Assembly: GCA_015680685.1 (NCBI GenBank) | Contig: MNCI01015670.1 | Location: 252,486-316,485, forward strand | DNA: 64,000 nucleotides | Reading direction: 5' to 3' | Source: Gnetum montanum | Lineage: Eukaryota; Streptophyta; Gnetopsida; Gnetales; Gnetaceae | Part shown: positions 11,428-23,996 of the stretch, one piece after another | Layout of the letters: every line of letters starts with the position of its first letter | How positions within the stretch are numbered: position 1 is the first letter of the stretch | The notes under the pieces: generated by a model | Database searches by the model: none | Seen by the model: only the letters and a program-made list of their open reading frames with translations | Told to the model about the DNA's origin: nothing | Translations under genes and position numbers: made by a program

Positions 11428-12000
11428 TTACACTAGCCCCTTAAACGATTCCATGCATAATGTGCTTCTAGTAGGATCAGCTGTCAGCCACTGGGTGCCC
11501 TCTTGGTTAGTGGCTGCTGCGTATAGGCATTGTTGAATAGGTGATTCCTCGGTACATTGACTGCATGCTTGAATGGATATTCGCTTAGCAGACCATAACT
11601 GCTGCATACAGTTGCACCCTGAGACATTGTATGTGATGCATGAAACTCTTTTCTTCTTGATCTTCCTGAAAGGATTTTTCTTTGAAATTTCCAGGGACAG
11701 ATCTCGGAGTCCTAGCCATATGTCCATTGTGCTTAGCCAGGCTCTTCCCATGATGATTGGGAAGTTCCCCTTACAGTTCTCTACACGGATGACCAAAAAA
11801 TTAGCAGGATAGGACCACCAACAAACGGTGGTCACAATGTCCTCCACCAAACCCAAGGGAATGATGATGGATTGGTCTACTAGCTTGAGTTAGATGTTAC
11901 TCTTTAGCGGGGGCAAGTTCCAGTTCTTGTACATATCATGAGAGATCAAATTGACCCCTGACCCTGAGTCTAGAAGAGCTTTGCATGACTTGTTCCCTGC
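11428..12000 (-). pseudogene. Element A aspartic protease (broken)
   Basis: Retropepsin that would cut the Gag-Pol polyprotein. The active-site motif LLDSGSGVNLIS is read at about 11978-11940; DSG is the normal catalytic triad of the family. It is followed by PLGLVEDI and a hydrophobic flap region with IIMGRAWL near 11755, a typical (I/L)LGRPWL-like end. Stops separate the motif from the rest. Confidence 0.8.
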
Positions 12001-12049
12001 CACCTGAAGATAGATGAGGGGGCTTCTTAGATCTGTCAATTATTAGGGA

Positions 12050-14536
12050 AGAAAACCTGCTTTGATCCAGTTGGTCATGGCATGTGTGAGCATAACTGTC
12101 TGAACATTAGAGTGCGGTGGAGCAGAGGATTGCTTGGGCGGTATGATGGTAGAGGCATTGGTAGGTTTGGAGGCACTGGTCACATGCGTGGGTGAGGGTG
12201 TGTTCAAATTATTGGATCGAAAAAAAGGATGTTTGCGTGGCTTGGGTTTCGGTCCACTCAGCCGAGGTGCCGGTTGTAAGTTAACAGCCCTCGTAGCATT
12301 TCGTTGCTATGGCTATCGTGGTGTTTCTCCTTGCATTGATGGGGCAGGTGGCAACTGAGTGGGATGGTGTGGAGGAGTGGCAGAAGAAGGTGATGGAGGG
12401 TAGAAAAGATGTGGGTTTTCCCCCTGGGTGATGGAGATGGATGTCAAAAATATTTAGGGGGGTGGTAGTAACTGGGAAAGGCCGCATGATTGGAAGAGTC
12501 TCTTGGAGAGACTGGTTTCTAAACATAGTACTCATAAGGATCTGACTACTTGTAAGGGTACTGTTGCCTTGGAGTTGGCATCCCCCACGCTTGTGGTTGT
12601 TGCCACTGTTGGAAGTATTCATACGGTTGCGGGGGCATTCCACTTGGATAATATCCTTGCTGCTGCTGGTGGAACTACCGCGAATTGCCTTGTGGATAAG
12701 GCAACCTTCAGGGTGTCTGCCGTTGTGCCAAACAAGGGTTCAAGGCATACACCCTAGACTCTTGAAGGTGTGACACCACAGGAAAACATCCCTTAGGATG
12801 TTCATATTGGCATATGCCACATTCATCATCCTCCTCAATGTCAGAGTCTACAACCTGCTCTGCTATAGCAACTTTTCCCTTACCCTTATGTTGGGCACGT
12901 TCAGCTCCCTTCTTCCTACGCTGATCACGGTCACTACCTTGTTCTTTGGACTCTTCTGCAATTTTCAATACACTTTGGGATTTCTCATCCAAAGAGTCCC
13001 ACATTTTATCACCTTTTCCAATATTTTAGATGCAAACTTTTGTAACGAAAAAGTCTTCTGATTCACCGTTGCTTCCAGTGGTGACTCATCCTCCTCATCA
13101 CAAAATTGGACCTTCCTTTTTCTAAGGGAAGGGTCCCGATTGAATTCTTCTGCACTCTCCTTTTTCCTAAGTTCTCCTTCCTCTTTGGCCACCTACTCAA
13201 TGAGGCATTGCAATTGGTGGGCCCTTAGCTCTGACAGTCGTCCTTTGGCATACATGCCAAGGGTCTTTCACATTTCAAAATAGAACCCATCAATGATGTG
13301 GTGAAGCTATGCCTGCTAAGAGTAACCATGACCAGGGCATCGATGCAACAGTGAGTAGTACCTGCTCGTGGAGGCATCCAAGGGTTCATGATTCCCTTGT
13401 TTCCAACCTTGGATCTACCATCTTAGATTTGCCACTCTAGAGTACGTTTGATATTTGTCATTAAAAATTTCAAGCATCGTACTCCATCTTTTGATTGATT
13501 CCAGCTCCAAGGACCGGTACCAACTTTTAGCTTCTTTGATGAGTGTGCAAGGGAATATCTTCAACCATTGCCAATCATTATGAATGTTTTGTAGGGTGTA
13601 GGCATCATGGAACGCCTGCAGGTGGGTTTACGGATCATAGTTGTATCCCCCTTCAAATCTAGGGATGTTTTTCACATCAACACGCTTGATCTGACTATCC
13701 TTCATGTGCCTACTTGGAATGTGAACTACCTCTAACAATGGCTCGTCCGAATCATAGTCCTGTTGGGGACCATGACATCTGTGATGATTTCGGCTACCCC
13801 TTCTTTCATGCTGGCGAGCATCATGCAATTGGTCGCTTGCTTCCTCACGTTGCCCCTTTTGAACCTGTTTACCACCATCCTTTCGCTCCTACCTTCCCTT
13901 GTTACGCTTAGAGCCTGAGCTTGATGAAGGCTTAGGAGAGGGGAAGGACGGAGAAGAAGGAGAGGCATCACCACTACTCTGGCATCGATCTCCCCATCTA
14001 CCTTGATGAAGGCCTTGATCCTCCATCCCAATCTTACTATGTGACCCTCCATCCCCTTAAGGATCATGGTCACTTGGAGGTTTGTTCTGAATGATTGACT
14101 GGATGAATTTCTACCCCAGGGGAAGTTTGGTTGAATGGGTATCATAAAAGACAGGATCCCCATCGTCTTGTAGCCCTTGTGAGAATAAGGGGTTACTAAA
14201 TTGTTTTCTCTTCTGCTATTCATATCTCTCCGCCTGCTTCTGGTCTCTTGTTCATTGAGCCTCCGTGGGACGATAGTCCCGATAGTCATGGTCCTCCATG
14301 ACATACTTCGCCACCCGGTCCTGGATGCCCAATCTGCCTAGATTGTGATATAGCATTGCAGGAGCTGCTCGGTCGGGCGGTAGCACGATGCTACCCTCCA
14401 TGTTCCACCATCGAAGATGCTCATCTTGATGTAGGATGAATGTGAAATCAGGGACATATTCATCAAGATGTTTGTACACCACCTGCCATTCTTGTGGCAC
14501 CGGTTATTCAAATACCTCTCTCCTGTGAGAAGCCAT
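12050..14536 (-). pseudogene. Element A gag (broken)
   Basis: Gag forms the particle that packages element RNA. The likely start is ATG at 14536 (MASHRREVFE, then a stop, then QEWQVVYKHLDEYVPDFTFILH). The retrotransposon gag core lies near 13700-13300 (NIPRFEGGYNYDP, later CPGHGYS), followed by a charged lysine/glutamate-rich part (13190-12965) and a nucleocapsid-like patch CGICQYEHPKG near 12820. The end is proline/glutamine-rich. Element B starts with the same N-terminal block, so the two gags are homologous. Several stops and frameshifts. Confidence 0.85.
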
Positions 14537-14683
14537 ATTGGACGTTAGATGGTCCATGTAATCGGTGTACCTTACGATTTACTTAAATTCGCCTAGCGTA
14601 CGAAAATATTGCTATCCTGGGTCCGTTCCAATGACTTAAATGATAGTTTCACTAAGGTTAGATGACGCATGTAAGACTAACAG

Positions 14684-14701
14684 TCCCCAGCAATGGTGCC
14701 A
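14684..14701 (-). promoter_or_regulatory. Primer-binding site of element A, tRNA-Asp type
   Basis: On the minus strand TGGCACCATTGCTGGGGA begins one base after the 5' LTR. It matches TGGCGCCGTTGCCGGGGA, the complement of the plant tRNA-Asp 3' end and the usual Athila primer site, at 15 of 18 bases. All three differences are G-to-A or C-to-T. Confidence 0.85.
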
Positions 14702-14702
14702 A

Positions 14703-15605
14703 TGATGAGTGGCTAGGTACCCCTATGCCCAACCATATGAATCACAAGCGTTCACGCGTGACTCGGTCAAAATCCGTAGATTGTAAGCACTTAACATATA
14801 CCAAACTTCTAACCCATGAAACCTTGGGTTAAAACGGTTGTTGTCATCCTAATCTCACTTGTGAGGTTTTGTTTATGATGGTTAAGTGAGACTAAGGCTA
14901 ATGATTTTTATATCTTTTTAATTATCTTTTCAAGTGCTAATTAAGGTATGGAAAGTAAGGAATAAACTATTATCTAATCTCTAATTATCCTAGCTTATAT
15001 TCTAACTATTCCTAGCATAAGTATCCGGTCCCATCTTCCGAGCATGTTCTGAGCATCTCTTAACACTTTTGGGTTACTAGACGTTAAGCATCACTAGGCT
15101 TACCAAGTGTTTGGGTTATGTTCGAGATGGTCGTACTTATGGCCTTAACGTGCTACGAATGAATAATATCGATTGAAATTATAATAATGAAAACTTAAGT
15201 AAGTAACAAGTAACTAATAAAGCATAAACATATTAAACTATTAAATGCATAAAATAACTAAGTCCAAATGCTGCAAGGAATGCTTGAATAGTTCGTATTT
15301 ATTGTCGTCACACCAATGGGCTTAGATGCATCAACGCTCGAATAAAGAGCCGATCACTTTTCTTACACTTGCTATGGGCACTTGGAAAATATTCTATCTC
15401 TTGCGGGAACAAATTGCAAGAGCTTCGCTACAACTACTCAAAAAGATGCCTAAATGAGGCGGAAGGCCCTCTTATTTATAGGCCAGGAAAGGTGGCTGTG
15501 TAAACGGGGCCACATCGACACAGGGAGGCTACGTCGACGGGCCCACATCGATGCGGCCGGGTATACGTGGCCCAGTCGACGCATTGACCTAATGACACTT
15601 CATCA
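14703..15605 (-). repeat. Element A 5' LTR
   Basis: Full-length partner of 2365-3267. It carries TATAAATA on the minus strand at 15480-15473 and the degraded palindrome at 15555-15572. It is the promoter-bearing LTR of the element and is followed by the right CCACC duplication at 15606-15610. Confidence 0.95.
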
Positions 15606-15610
15606 CCACC
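15606..15610. repeat. Right target-site duplication of element A (CCACC)
   Basis: Exact copy of 2360-2364, directly after the LTR end TCATCA. Confidence 0.95.
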
Positions 15611-15689
15611 TCTAACTTGAAATTGGAAGATAAGAATAATGAGCAACATGAAGATAAAACATGTTAATTGTATTTACTACAAGTAGCAA

Positions 15690-16600
15690 AATATAAACAT
15701 GTATAATCAATATCTTGCAAAACAAATTTCTTCACAAGAAAATGACAAAATTTTAGCTAATCTTTGTATGAGTTATTCAAGCTACTAATGATAGTTGTAG
15801 GGAATTATATAGAAGAAACGTTAAAGTTACATGATTATTAGACACATTTGTTAGACTCAAGATTTCTTGTTACTAGTGTATTTTGCATCTTTGAATTTGT
15901 CTAATGAATCCTTTGGGTCTATAAAACATAATAAAATTTTACTTTTGATTTCATATCACTTGTAATTCTTTGAGTAATGCATTAATTCTATTTGTAATTG
16001 CAAGAGCATTCTAAGCCAAGGCATTTATAGAAAGAGGTTATATTCATTTGCTCATTTCTACTAGTGAAATGGTATGCCTTATAATATTTAACACAAATAA
16101 TATATTTAGTTTGTATATTAACTTTCATTCCTAAATGCTAATAAAATTCATTAGGAATACTAAGCAGTTATTGTAACCCTTGTACTAATTTTCAAACTAG
16201 GACAACATCATCAACATGAAATAAAAGTTTGCTAGGAATGTTTTTATTATAGTTGCATATTAAGTTGGTATTTTATATATCTACTCCTCAAGTTCTTCAA
16301 TAAGAAACCTAAAAAGAATATGATAAAGAAGACATTTTTTTTACACCAATAAAAGTATTGAATAAAATATTTTCATATCCATTTGTAAACTAGATGCATA
16401 CCAATTATAGGATGTTTTATAGTCAATAACAATATTGTGGAGTTCCTAAATTACCAAAATGAATTCATAACTTTGCTTTAATTAATAAATCATAAGCCTT
16501 AGAAAAGTCTACAAAGTATATAAGTGTTTTCTTATGTAGACTTTCATTCTATTGTTAAGATATTTTAAAATGTGTTGAGGTTTGTAGTAAAATGGTGCCA
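15690..16600 (-). pseudogene. L1-like LINE reverse transcriptase relic
   Basis: Very AT-rich, with many stops, but the minus strand reads FVDFSKAYD near 16522-16490 and LLFHVDDVVLV near 16232-16198. These correspond to the fingers and catalytic palm motifs (usually YADD) of non-LTR reverse transcriptases. A block reading AWNALAITNRINALLKEL follows near 16020-15960. The spacing fits an L1-type element. The insertion of element A at 15605 may have cut its 3' part away. Confidence 0.6.
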
Positions 16601-16899
16601 CTAAATCTTAGTATAATGGATTAACTATTAATAATAGTATTAAAGAAGATAATAAATCGCATGATTAGCAAATTTTTAAAATAATATGATATGGATAACT
16701 ATTATTGAATATAGAATTAATGTATTATAATATAGTTTAGAATGATTCTTAAACTAGTTTAGAAGCAAATGAAACTTCTTTTAGTCATATAAATTTGCAA
16801 TTTATTATAAATAGATACTTCTATTGTAGGTAATCAAAAGAGAGATAGAGGGAACTTCTTTAAATAGTTACCTACATCTATCTATACAACTTGAACCAA

Positions 16900-17045
16900 A
16901 TGAGGTGTTAGTTTAGTAGTAAGACTTTTGATTTGAAATCTCCAAGTCATAGGTTTGATTCTAGTGGATAATGTTGAGTTATCAAGCTCTAATTAGATTA
17001 TATATTTTGGGGTGTTCTTATAGTACAATTATTTTAGGGTACCAA
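16900..17045 (+). mobile_element. SINE-A copy (tRNA-derived SINE)
   Basis: Reads GAGGTGTTAGTTTAGTAGTA, then ...AAGTCATAGGTTTGATTCTAGTGG... ending ...ATTATTTTAGGG. The first block resembles a pol III box A (TRGCNNAGYNGG) and GGTTTGATTC a box B (GGTTCGANNC) at normal spacing. Five or more copies of this family lie in the window. Confidence 0.7.
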
Positions 17046-17219
17046 AAACCCTCACAATACAGCTTCAACATAGACCTCTAATTAAAATTTCATCTCAATG
17101 TTATAAATTTCATCTCTATAAAATTGTAATAGTTAAAATAATCCCACCCTAAAAGGTTCAATAGGCTAACACCTCATTGTTAGATTCCAAATAATTTGAT
17201 TATAAGTACATCCTAAAAC

Positions 17220-17345
17220 ATATAACTAATGTGATACATTAGAATATTTATAGCATAATATAATGATTCCTTAGATATGATTTGAACTAGCAACCTCTTG
17301 TTTAACAAGATAATGAATTAACCACTTGAGCCATGTATCATTGGC
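17220..17345 (-). mobile_element. SINE-B copy (tRNA-derived SINE)
   Basis: On the minus strand TGGCTCAAGTGGTTA (box A) is followed by GAGGTTGCTAGTTCAAATC (box B). The tail matches the copy at 51013-51142, so this is a dispersed repeat and not a tRNA gene. Confidence 0.7.
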
Positions 17346-18977
17346 ACTATTGCAAGGATAAATAATAAGAATTGTTACCAAAGATGTTAGCATGGTAGTT
17401 GGAGTAGAAACTACAAAATGTGTATCGATGACCTTGAATAATGTATTTCCTTAACATCCACATAAACTTGAGTTTTTTTTTTAATAGAAATGTCAACTTG
17501 TTAAAAATAATATATCAAAATTGTGAATGAATGAAATAAAATAAAATTGTATGTAATTATATCTAAGAGCTTATAAATGTTTATGATAATTTAAAGGGTT
17601 GATCACTATAGTTGCATAAAAAACCCACTTGATTAATAAAGGAAAAAAATTTCATATCTTTAAGAAAGAAAAACATGAAGATACAAAATTAGATATGATA
17701 CAAATGTGAAAGAAAAACTAAGGCATAGGAAATTCATCTAGCTTTGAAAAAACTTGAAAAAAAACTTCCTTGTGAAAAATAGGTTAAAATAACTATGATG
17801 CAACCAAGGAAGGAAAATCTGAAAAAAATTTCACCATGGAGAAAATTGGAAAACAAATCACTATGAAAAATTAAAAGTAAAAATTAAAGTGACTGAATTC
17901 AACCCAAAGCTAGACCTTATTTTACCACTAATAGGAACCACAAGATGAATCATTTTATTAAACTAAAATTTATTAACTCTAGAGACATTCTAGATCTATT
18001 AGAAAGTAGAAATGTACATAGAGATTTGAAACTCTTTTCAAAGTAAAAGAAGATGGCATAAGGTTTTGTGTAGTTACAACATACTTGACTAACGTTGGAT
18101 GCCATTGTTTACCCAATGGATAATGACATATTTAGCACATTGCAAATGTCATGTCTAGGAGGTGGCAAACTTGAGATGGCATGTGTGTCAAGAGGCAATG
18201 AACACACTATTTGAGCTTGAAATAAGGAAGAGCATCAATTGGAATTGCATAGTACATGTCTTCATATCTATTTATTTATTTTCTTATTATTTGGTTTCAT
18301 TCTTAGTTGCGTTGATGCTCATTTCTTCTCTCACATGAAGATATTAATAGATGAAAGATATAGTGTTATTGATTATAAAAATCTTGGAGTTTTCTTAGAA
18401 GCTTTGTTGTTGTCACATTTTGTCTCTTCTACTTTTTACAATAGTTTCGACACCCTTAGTTTTTATTTCTATAGGAACTCTATGTTTAAATTTTAAATAT
18501 TTAAATATATGTACAAAATGTTAAATTTACCAACTTTTTATTTAAGATTCTTAAATAAAAGCTATTAAATTTTCATGTTTTACACACACATACAATAGGA
18601 TTTCAATCTCTTATTTATCACTATTTTTTCTAGCATTTATTTTTTCATCCTAGTTTATTTTGTTCTAATTTTCTTTATTATTTTTTAATAGTTTTCATGA
18701 AATTGTAAAAAAAACTTAAGCTTCATCTAATTTCTTTCTTAATCTCTTCAACTTCATTCATGTTTCATGCACAAGCTTTGGTGCTTTCCATCTCTCTCTC
18801 TCTCTCTCTCTCTCTAAAATGGGGAATTGTATCAAAAACTAAGAAAATTTGATTATATGTACCTTTAAGACATGTAGTAAACAAGATTTTTCACAACTAG
18901 TATACATTTTGATTAGGATTAAGGAGAGGGAATGAGGGGGAAGGAATTGAAATCCAAAATAATTTAACTATAATGAT
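17346..18977. other. AT-rich sequence without a recognisable gene
   Basis: No coding region is supported. An 85-codon open stretch at 18239-18496 with a hydrophobic start is better explained by T-rich composition. A (TC)n microsatellite lies at 18790-18816. Confidence 0.45.
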
Positions 18978-19130
18978 GAGGTTTATGCCTAGTGTTAAGT
19001 CTCTTGATTTAGAAACTTCAAGTCATGGGTTAGATCCTAGTGGAAAATACTAAGTTATTTGACTATATGTCTTAGAAGTAAATCCCAACTCCAGGTGCCT
19101 TCATGAAGTAATTATTCTTAGAATAGGGTA
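18978..19130 (+). mobile_element. Degraded SINE-A copy
   Basis: GAGGTTTATGCCTAGTGTTA, then CTCTTGATTTAGAAACTTCA, then AGTCATGGGTTAGATCCTAG correspond step by step to the SINE-A head, with more substitutions than the other copies. Confidence 0.5.
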
Positions 19131-19140
19131 TTGCATTTAT

Positions 19141-19744
19141 CCCATACTTATTTGCCATTATTATAGATGAATTAAGAAAGGAAATACAAGATGAAATTAC
19201 TTGGTGTATGCTATTTGTAGATGATATTGTCTTGGTGGATATAACTCAAAAAAATATTGTTGCTAAAATGAAGAAGTGTATACATGCTCTAAAATCAAAA
19301 GGCTTAAAAATTAGTAAGACTAAGATAGAATATATGGAATACAATTTTAATAAAAACATAAATAGTTTGGAAATAGAAGTGACAATTGAAGGTAAAAAAG
19401 TCCCTCACGATAAAGAATTTCATAATCAATCCTCCAATTAAATGGTGAAATTGATAAAGATATTAAAAATAAAATTGAGAAAGGATGGTCAAAATAGACA
19501 TAAGCTAATGGTTTTTTATGTGATAAAAGAATACCAATAAAATTAAAAGGAAAATTTTATAGGGTAATAATCAAGCCTACTATCTTATATGATGCTAAAT
19601 ATTGTGCAATACAAAAGAGACATGAGTAAAAAATTAATGTAGAAAAAAATGTGAATGCTTTGATGGATATTGAATAATACTAGAAGAGATAAACTACATA
19701 CTATAAACATTAGAGGACGACATGGAGTAGCTTGTATTTCATGT
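19141..19744 (+). pseudogene. RTE-like LINE reverse transcriptase, left half
   Basis: Non-LTR retrotransposon RT fragment. LRKEIQDEITWCMLFVDDIVLVD (19170-19243) is the catalytic block of plant RTE-type LINEs, with FVDD in place of FADD. ALKSKGLKISKTKIEYMEYNF follows. After 19440 the frame is broken but RRDKLHTINIRGR near 19690 still reads. The fragment stops at 19744, where element B is inserted, and resumes at 39995. A second, uninterrupted copy of the junction lies at 56630-57000. Confidence 0.85.
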
Positions 19745-20628
19745 TGATGAGTCATCATTTGACTAGCTTCAATATCAAATATTTGATATTAGAGCCTTAA
19801 CATCGAATACCCAATGTCAGAGCCTAAGATGCAATGTCAAATATTTGATATCGCGGGGTATACGCTAGCTTATAAAGATAGTGCTTGAGCTCACAATTTT
19901 TAATAATTTTTTCATAGTTTTTGTCATAGATAGTGAAGCTCTTGTAGTTTGTTTTCTCCAAAGTTAGAATATTTTCTGAGTGCCCATAGTAGAAGTCTGA
20001 GTGTGTACGGATCTTTATTCAAACATTGATGTACCTAAGCCCAGTAGTGTGATGGGAATAAAAATGAGCCATTTTGATCATCCTTGCAACATTGAGAATA
20101 GATTAATGTTTCCTTGATGCATTTAATATTCATGCACTTTATGCTCATGCACTTCACTTTAATGTTCTTTAATTAAGTAATTGATTTTCAATTGTTAATG
20201 AACACAAGCATGACCACCTTGAGCATACATGTAGCATTTGGTAACGCAGAAAAGCTTAACCTTTGTTATCCTAGTAGCGCTATACGTGTTCAGGATGTGT
20301 CTAGAAAGTGGGAACGGGTACTTGTGTTAGGCTAGTTAGGCTGTAGATAAACTAGATCTTAAATTATTCTACCTTTCATTCTTGTTGTAGGCGATTAACT
20401 TTATAAAACATAAAAATGATAAAAATCATGTGCCTCAATTACACTTAAACCATATCCTTGGGCTTCACAAGTGTAGTTGGGAAGATAACAAATGTTCTCA
20501 ATGCCCATTTCACTTCCTAGAGAATTCATACACTAGAGAACTATAGGTCCACAAAATTCAATTAGATCACATGTGAAATGCCTTAGTGATTCTTATGGTT
20601 GGGCGTAGGGGTACCTCATTACTCATCA
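19745..20628 (+). repeat. Element B 5' LTR
   Basis: 884 bp. Near its start is a perfect 20-bp palindrome at 19771-19790 (half AATATCAAAT), a second dyad TCAAATATTTGA at 19837-19848, then a TATA-like TATAAAGATA at 19871-19880. The end GCGTAGGGGTACCTCATT plus CTCATCA matches the LTR ends of A and E. Confidence 0.92.
19771..19848. promoter_or_regulatory. Paired palindromes in element B U3
   Basis: AATATCAAATATTTGATATT (19771-19790) is a perfect 20-bp palindrome, and TCAAATATTTGA recurs at 19837-19848, about 25 bp before the TATA-like box. The other LTR keeps the first with one mismatch (39167-39186). The perfect symmetry is seen; regulator binding is inferred. Confidence 0.5.
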
Positions 20629-20629
20629 T

Positions 20630-20647
20630 TGGCACCATTGTTGGGGA
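20630..20647 (+). promoter_or_regulatory. Primer-binding site of element B, tRNA-Asp type
   Basis: TGGCACCATTGTTGGGGA begins two bases after the LTR end. It matches the plant tRNA-Asp complement at 14 of 18 bases, all four differences being transitions, and shares two of them with element A. Confidence 0.8.
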
Positions 20648-20787
20648 CCTTTTGGTTGTTTCGTGCACTATCTAGGATTTAGTGAAAATTATTCAAATCG
20701 TTGAAACTAACCTTAGAGTCATGTCACACCTTAAAATTACTACAAAAATTTTAAGAAGCACACTGTGTTTTTATTCTCTAATATAAA

Positions 20788-22720
20788 ATGTCTTCTTCTC
20801 ATAGGAGTCATTCTCTACCCAAGTTTGATGGAGTACTTCTACTAGTGCCTCAACAATATCAAGTGGTATATGCTCATCCTGATGAGTATGTACCAAATTT
20901 CACCTTCATCCTACACTAGGATGAATAACTGCAGTGGCATGACATGGAGGGAAAAATTATGTTACCACCTAATCGATTCGTTCCTATAATGCTCCAACAA
21001 ATTCTTATACGATGGGGTCTTCAAGGACTTCATTAGTTAGAACAAATGCTTATCTGTTTGTTAGAACAACGTTATGAATCTATGAAGGGAAAAGGATTTA
21101 ATGATTTCCCACTCCTACTATACCAATAATATGGTGGAGAAACCCTCTCTAGGGGTTTTCCATTTAGTGAAATTCCTCTCTTTGACTTCAATGAAGAAGG
21201 TCAAAACTAGAACTTGCAATCCATGATTCACAATCCTAATTCTAGTAAGAATGGATCCAATGACAAAGAAGGATCCAAAGAGGTATGTTAAGGCAAGGAT
21301 GTGGACAAGAAACAAGATCGTGATCATGGTCATGATCACCTAAGAGGTGGTAGTAGGCATCATGATGGTGCTAGTCCTCCTTCCTCTTCACCTTCATCAT
21401 CATCCTCTTCTTCTTTTGGCTCTAACCATAATTGTAAGGGGTGTGATTGTGATGGAGGTGATTGATGGAATTGAAATGATCAAAGGGATCATAAAGTAAG
21501 TCAAGACCAAGGGCATGAGCATTCAAGAGAGACAAGATGCCATGAATGAAGGGGTAGTAGAGGGCATTGGAGGCATTAAAATCAAGGCATTGATGAACAT
21601 TTTCTTACTACTCAAAGTATGCCAAACATTGCAAAGGTAGTACGAATTTCAACAAGGCACGTGAAGGACAATTGAATTAAAAGGCTAGACATGAACAACA
21701 TCCATTAGTTCAAAGGGGGATATAACTTAGATCTACAAAACCATCTCTAAACTTTCCAAGGTGCATGTGCCTTGTAGAACATTGAGAATGAATGGAAAAA
21801 GCTTAAGTTATTCCCATGGACACTCATTAAAGAAGCAAAAAACTAGTACCAATCCTAAGAACTAGAATCTATCAAATGATGAAGTACAATGCTTGAATTG
21901 TTTAATGACAAATATCAAACATACTCCAAAGTGTCCAACTTAAGAAGGTAGATCTAAGGATGGAAATAAGGAATACACAAACCCTTGGATGCCACCATTA
22001 ACTGATAATATTCCTTAATACATGGATGTCCTAGCCATGGTTATTCTCAACTAGATCAACTTCGCCACATTATAGATGAGCTTTGATATGAAATGAGGAG
22101 AACCCTTGGCATCTATGCCTAAGGGTGATTGTCAGCATTAAGCACCTATCAGATCCAAAGATTGATCAAGTAGGTAGGTAAAGAGGAAGGTGAATTGTGA
22201 AAATGAGAAAGTGCAAAAGAGTATAATTGCGATCCTTCCATTCGCAGGAGGTAGGTTCGATTTTATGATAGTGAGGAAGAATCAATACTTGATGAGGTGG
22301 TGAATGGGAAAGCCTTGCTACTTCAAAAATTTCAATTTGAAATTACGACCAAGGTTGATCAGTTATGGGACTCCATGGATAGCAGATTTTAAGCTATCCT
22401 AAAAATCATTGAAGAGTCCAAAGAATGAGGTAGTGATTGTGAGCGCAAGAGGCACAAGAAAGTTGAACATGCATATCAAAAAGGCAAGGGCAAGATTGCT
22501 GCAATAGAAGAAGTTGGGGAAAGCAAATCAGATGATGATGGTGGGTGTGACATCTACCAGTATGAACATCCTAAGGGATTTTGCCCCATAGTGTCATACC
22601 TATAGGAGTCGAGAGTGTATACTTTGAATCCACAACTAACACAAAGGCAAAAATCTAGAAGATTACCTCATCCTCAAGGTAATTCTAGGTAGTTCCATAA
22701 GCCACAATAGTATTATCAAA
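20788..22720 (+). pseudogene. Element B gag (broken)
   Basis: Starts MSSSHRSHSLPKFDG at 20788. QQYQVVYAHPDEYVPNFTFILH follows, the same block as the gag start of A. The gag core is near 21700-22050 (FKGGYNLDLQNHL, ELFNDKYQTYSKVSNLRR, GCPSHGYSQ), and the nucleocapsid-like YEHPKGFCPIVS near 22560. A proline/glutamine-rich C-terminus runs to about 22800. Stops occur throughout, many at positions where A has Gln or Trp. Confidence 0.82.
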
Positions 22721-23139
22721 GTGGAACTTCTTTGCAACCATATGAGCAATATCAACAATGGCAACAACCACAGTCATGGGTGCTAGCATGACCAAGGCAA
22801 CAATACCCTTATAGACAATTGGATCCATATGGGTATTAGCTTTAGCAACCCTTGTCTCCACATGACTCCTCTAGTTATGTTTCTACTTTTTAATCTTACT
22901 ACCATCCTTTTGATTATTATCAAACTCATTCTCCTCCTCCTCTTACCCTTATCCTCCTCTTGTTCTTACACATCTTCTTCCTCTAACTGCATAGCTACCA
23001 CCTACTCTACCTATGCAGGATGAACTCCTAGCTCAACTACAATAACGAAATGCTACCAGGGTTGTTAATCTACAATCGGTTCATCAACCGAGTGGTTTAG
23101 ATACTCGATCAAAGAAAAGACCTTTCTTTTGACCACACA

Positions 23140-23990
23140 GTTTGCCTAAGCTCTCAAAAACACCTACAATTGAAAATCCTATTCCTCCGTCTTCCTCTAT
23201 ATCAAATTCTTTTGAGTCCCCTTCAGACCAAACATCACCTAAGATCCATACTGTGATGCTTACTCACACTATATCTAATTTGATCCATGCCAGAAACCTT
23301 CCTAGGAAGTTAGCATATCCTAGGAGTCCTCTAATTTATTTGTATATTGCTAGGAATGAACAATGCAAAAATCTTATTGAGTTAGGTTCTAGTGCCAATC
23401 TAATTTCTCATGAGATGTATATTACCTAGAAACTACCTCCTTTAAAGAAGAGTAATATTACATTAGAATTGATAGACTAGTCCATCATTATTCCATTGGG
23501 ACTAGTGAAATACATTATGACCATTGTCTATGGGTGGTCATATCCTATTGATTTCATAGTGATTAAAGTGGAGCACTACAAAGGGGACTTCCTAATAATC
23601 ATGGGAAGGACATGACTAAGCACCATTGATGCAAGGATGGGCATTAGAGATCTTTTCCTAGAAATATCAAAAGAAAATGCATTCAAAAAGATCAAGAAGA
23701 AGTGAGTTCCATGCATCATGTACAACGATATAGGGTGCAATTGTGTGCAGAAACTTTGGGCAGTGAAACAAGTATCTATCTTTGCATGTAAGCAATGTGC
23801 ACCAGAAGCAAAAATTCAAAGGTGCCTATATGTAGTAGCCACAAAATATGAGGACACCTAGTGATTGACTACTAATTTTGAGAGCAGCACACTTTGTATG
23901 AAACTAGCTAAGAGCTTGACATGCACATATGTCATAGGCATGGACAAACTAGAATAAGTTCACCACTAACTCTCTGATGATGCCTATTGG
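23140..23990 (+). pseudogene. Element B protease region (broken)
   Basis: The first part (23142-23430) runs through PRSPLIYLYIARNEQCKNLIELGSSANLISHEMY. ELGSSANLIS is the retropepsin active-site block, with Glu-Leu-Gly where Asp-Ser-Gly is expected, so the catalytic Asp is lost. The flap/C-terminal part reads IIMGRT near 23600, then KIKKK. It sits between gag and RT as in A. Confidence 0.65.
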
Positions 23991-23996
23991 GGAGAG

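Larger units (their letters stand above)
2365..15605 (-). mobile_element. Element A: Athila-like Ty3/gypsy LTR retrotransposon
   Basis: A structurally complete 13.2-kb element on the minus strand. It has two LTRs of 903 bp starting TGATGA and ending TCATCA, a perfect CCACC duplication, a primer-binding site at 14684-14701 and a purine-rich tract at 3268-3276. Gag, protease, RT, RNase H and integrase follow in the order of the Ty3/gypsy group, with integrase last. The tRNA-Asp-type primer site, the long internal region and an extra coding region after integrase fit the Athila group. Every coding region carries stops or frameshifts, so it is dead. The LTRs have stayed equal in length and differ mainly by transitions, which together with the perfect duplication suggests it is younger than element B. 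Confidence 0.93.

Noticed and set aside
12503-13061. Plus-strand open stretches
   Set aside because: Antisense shadows of the element A gag C-terminus, which has the CGICQ-type patch in the minus frame.
18239-18496. 85-codon open stretch with a hydrophobic, signal-peptide-like start
   Set aside because: The region is T-rich, which gives Phe/Leu/Ile runs by chance; no family, no supporting context.
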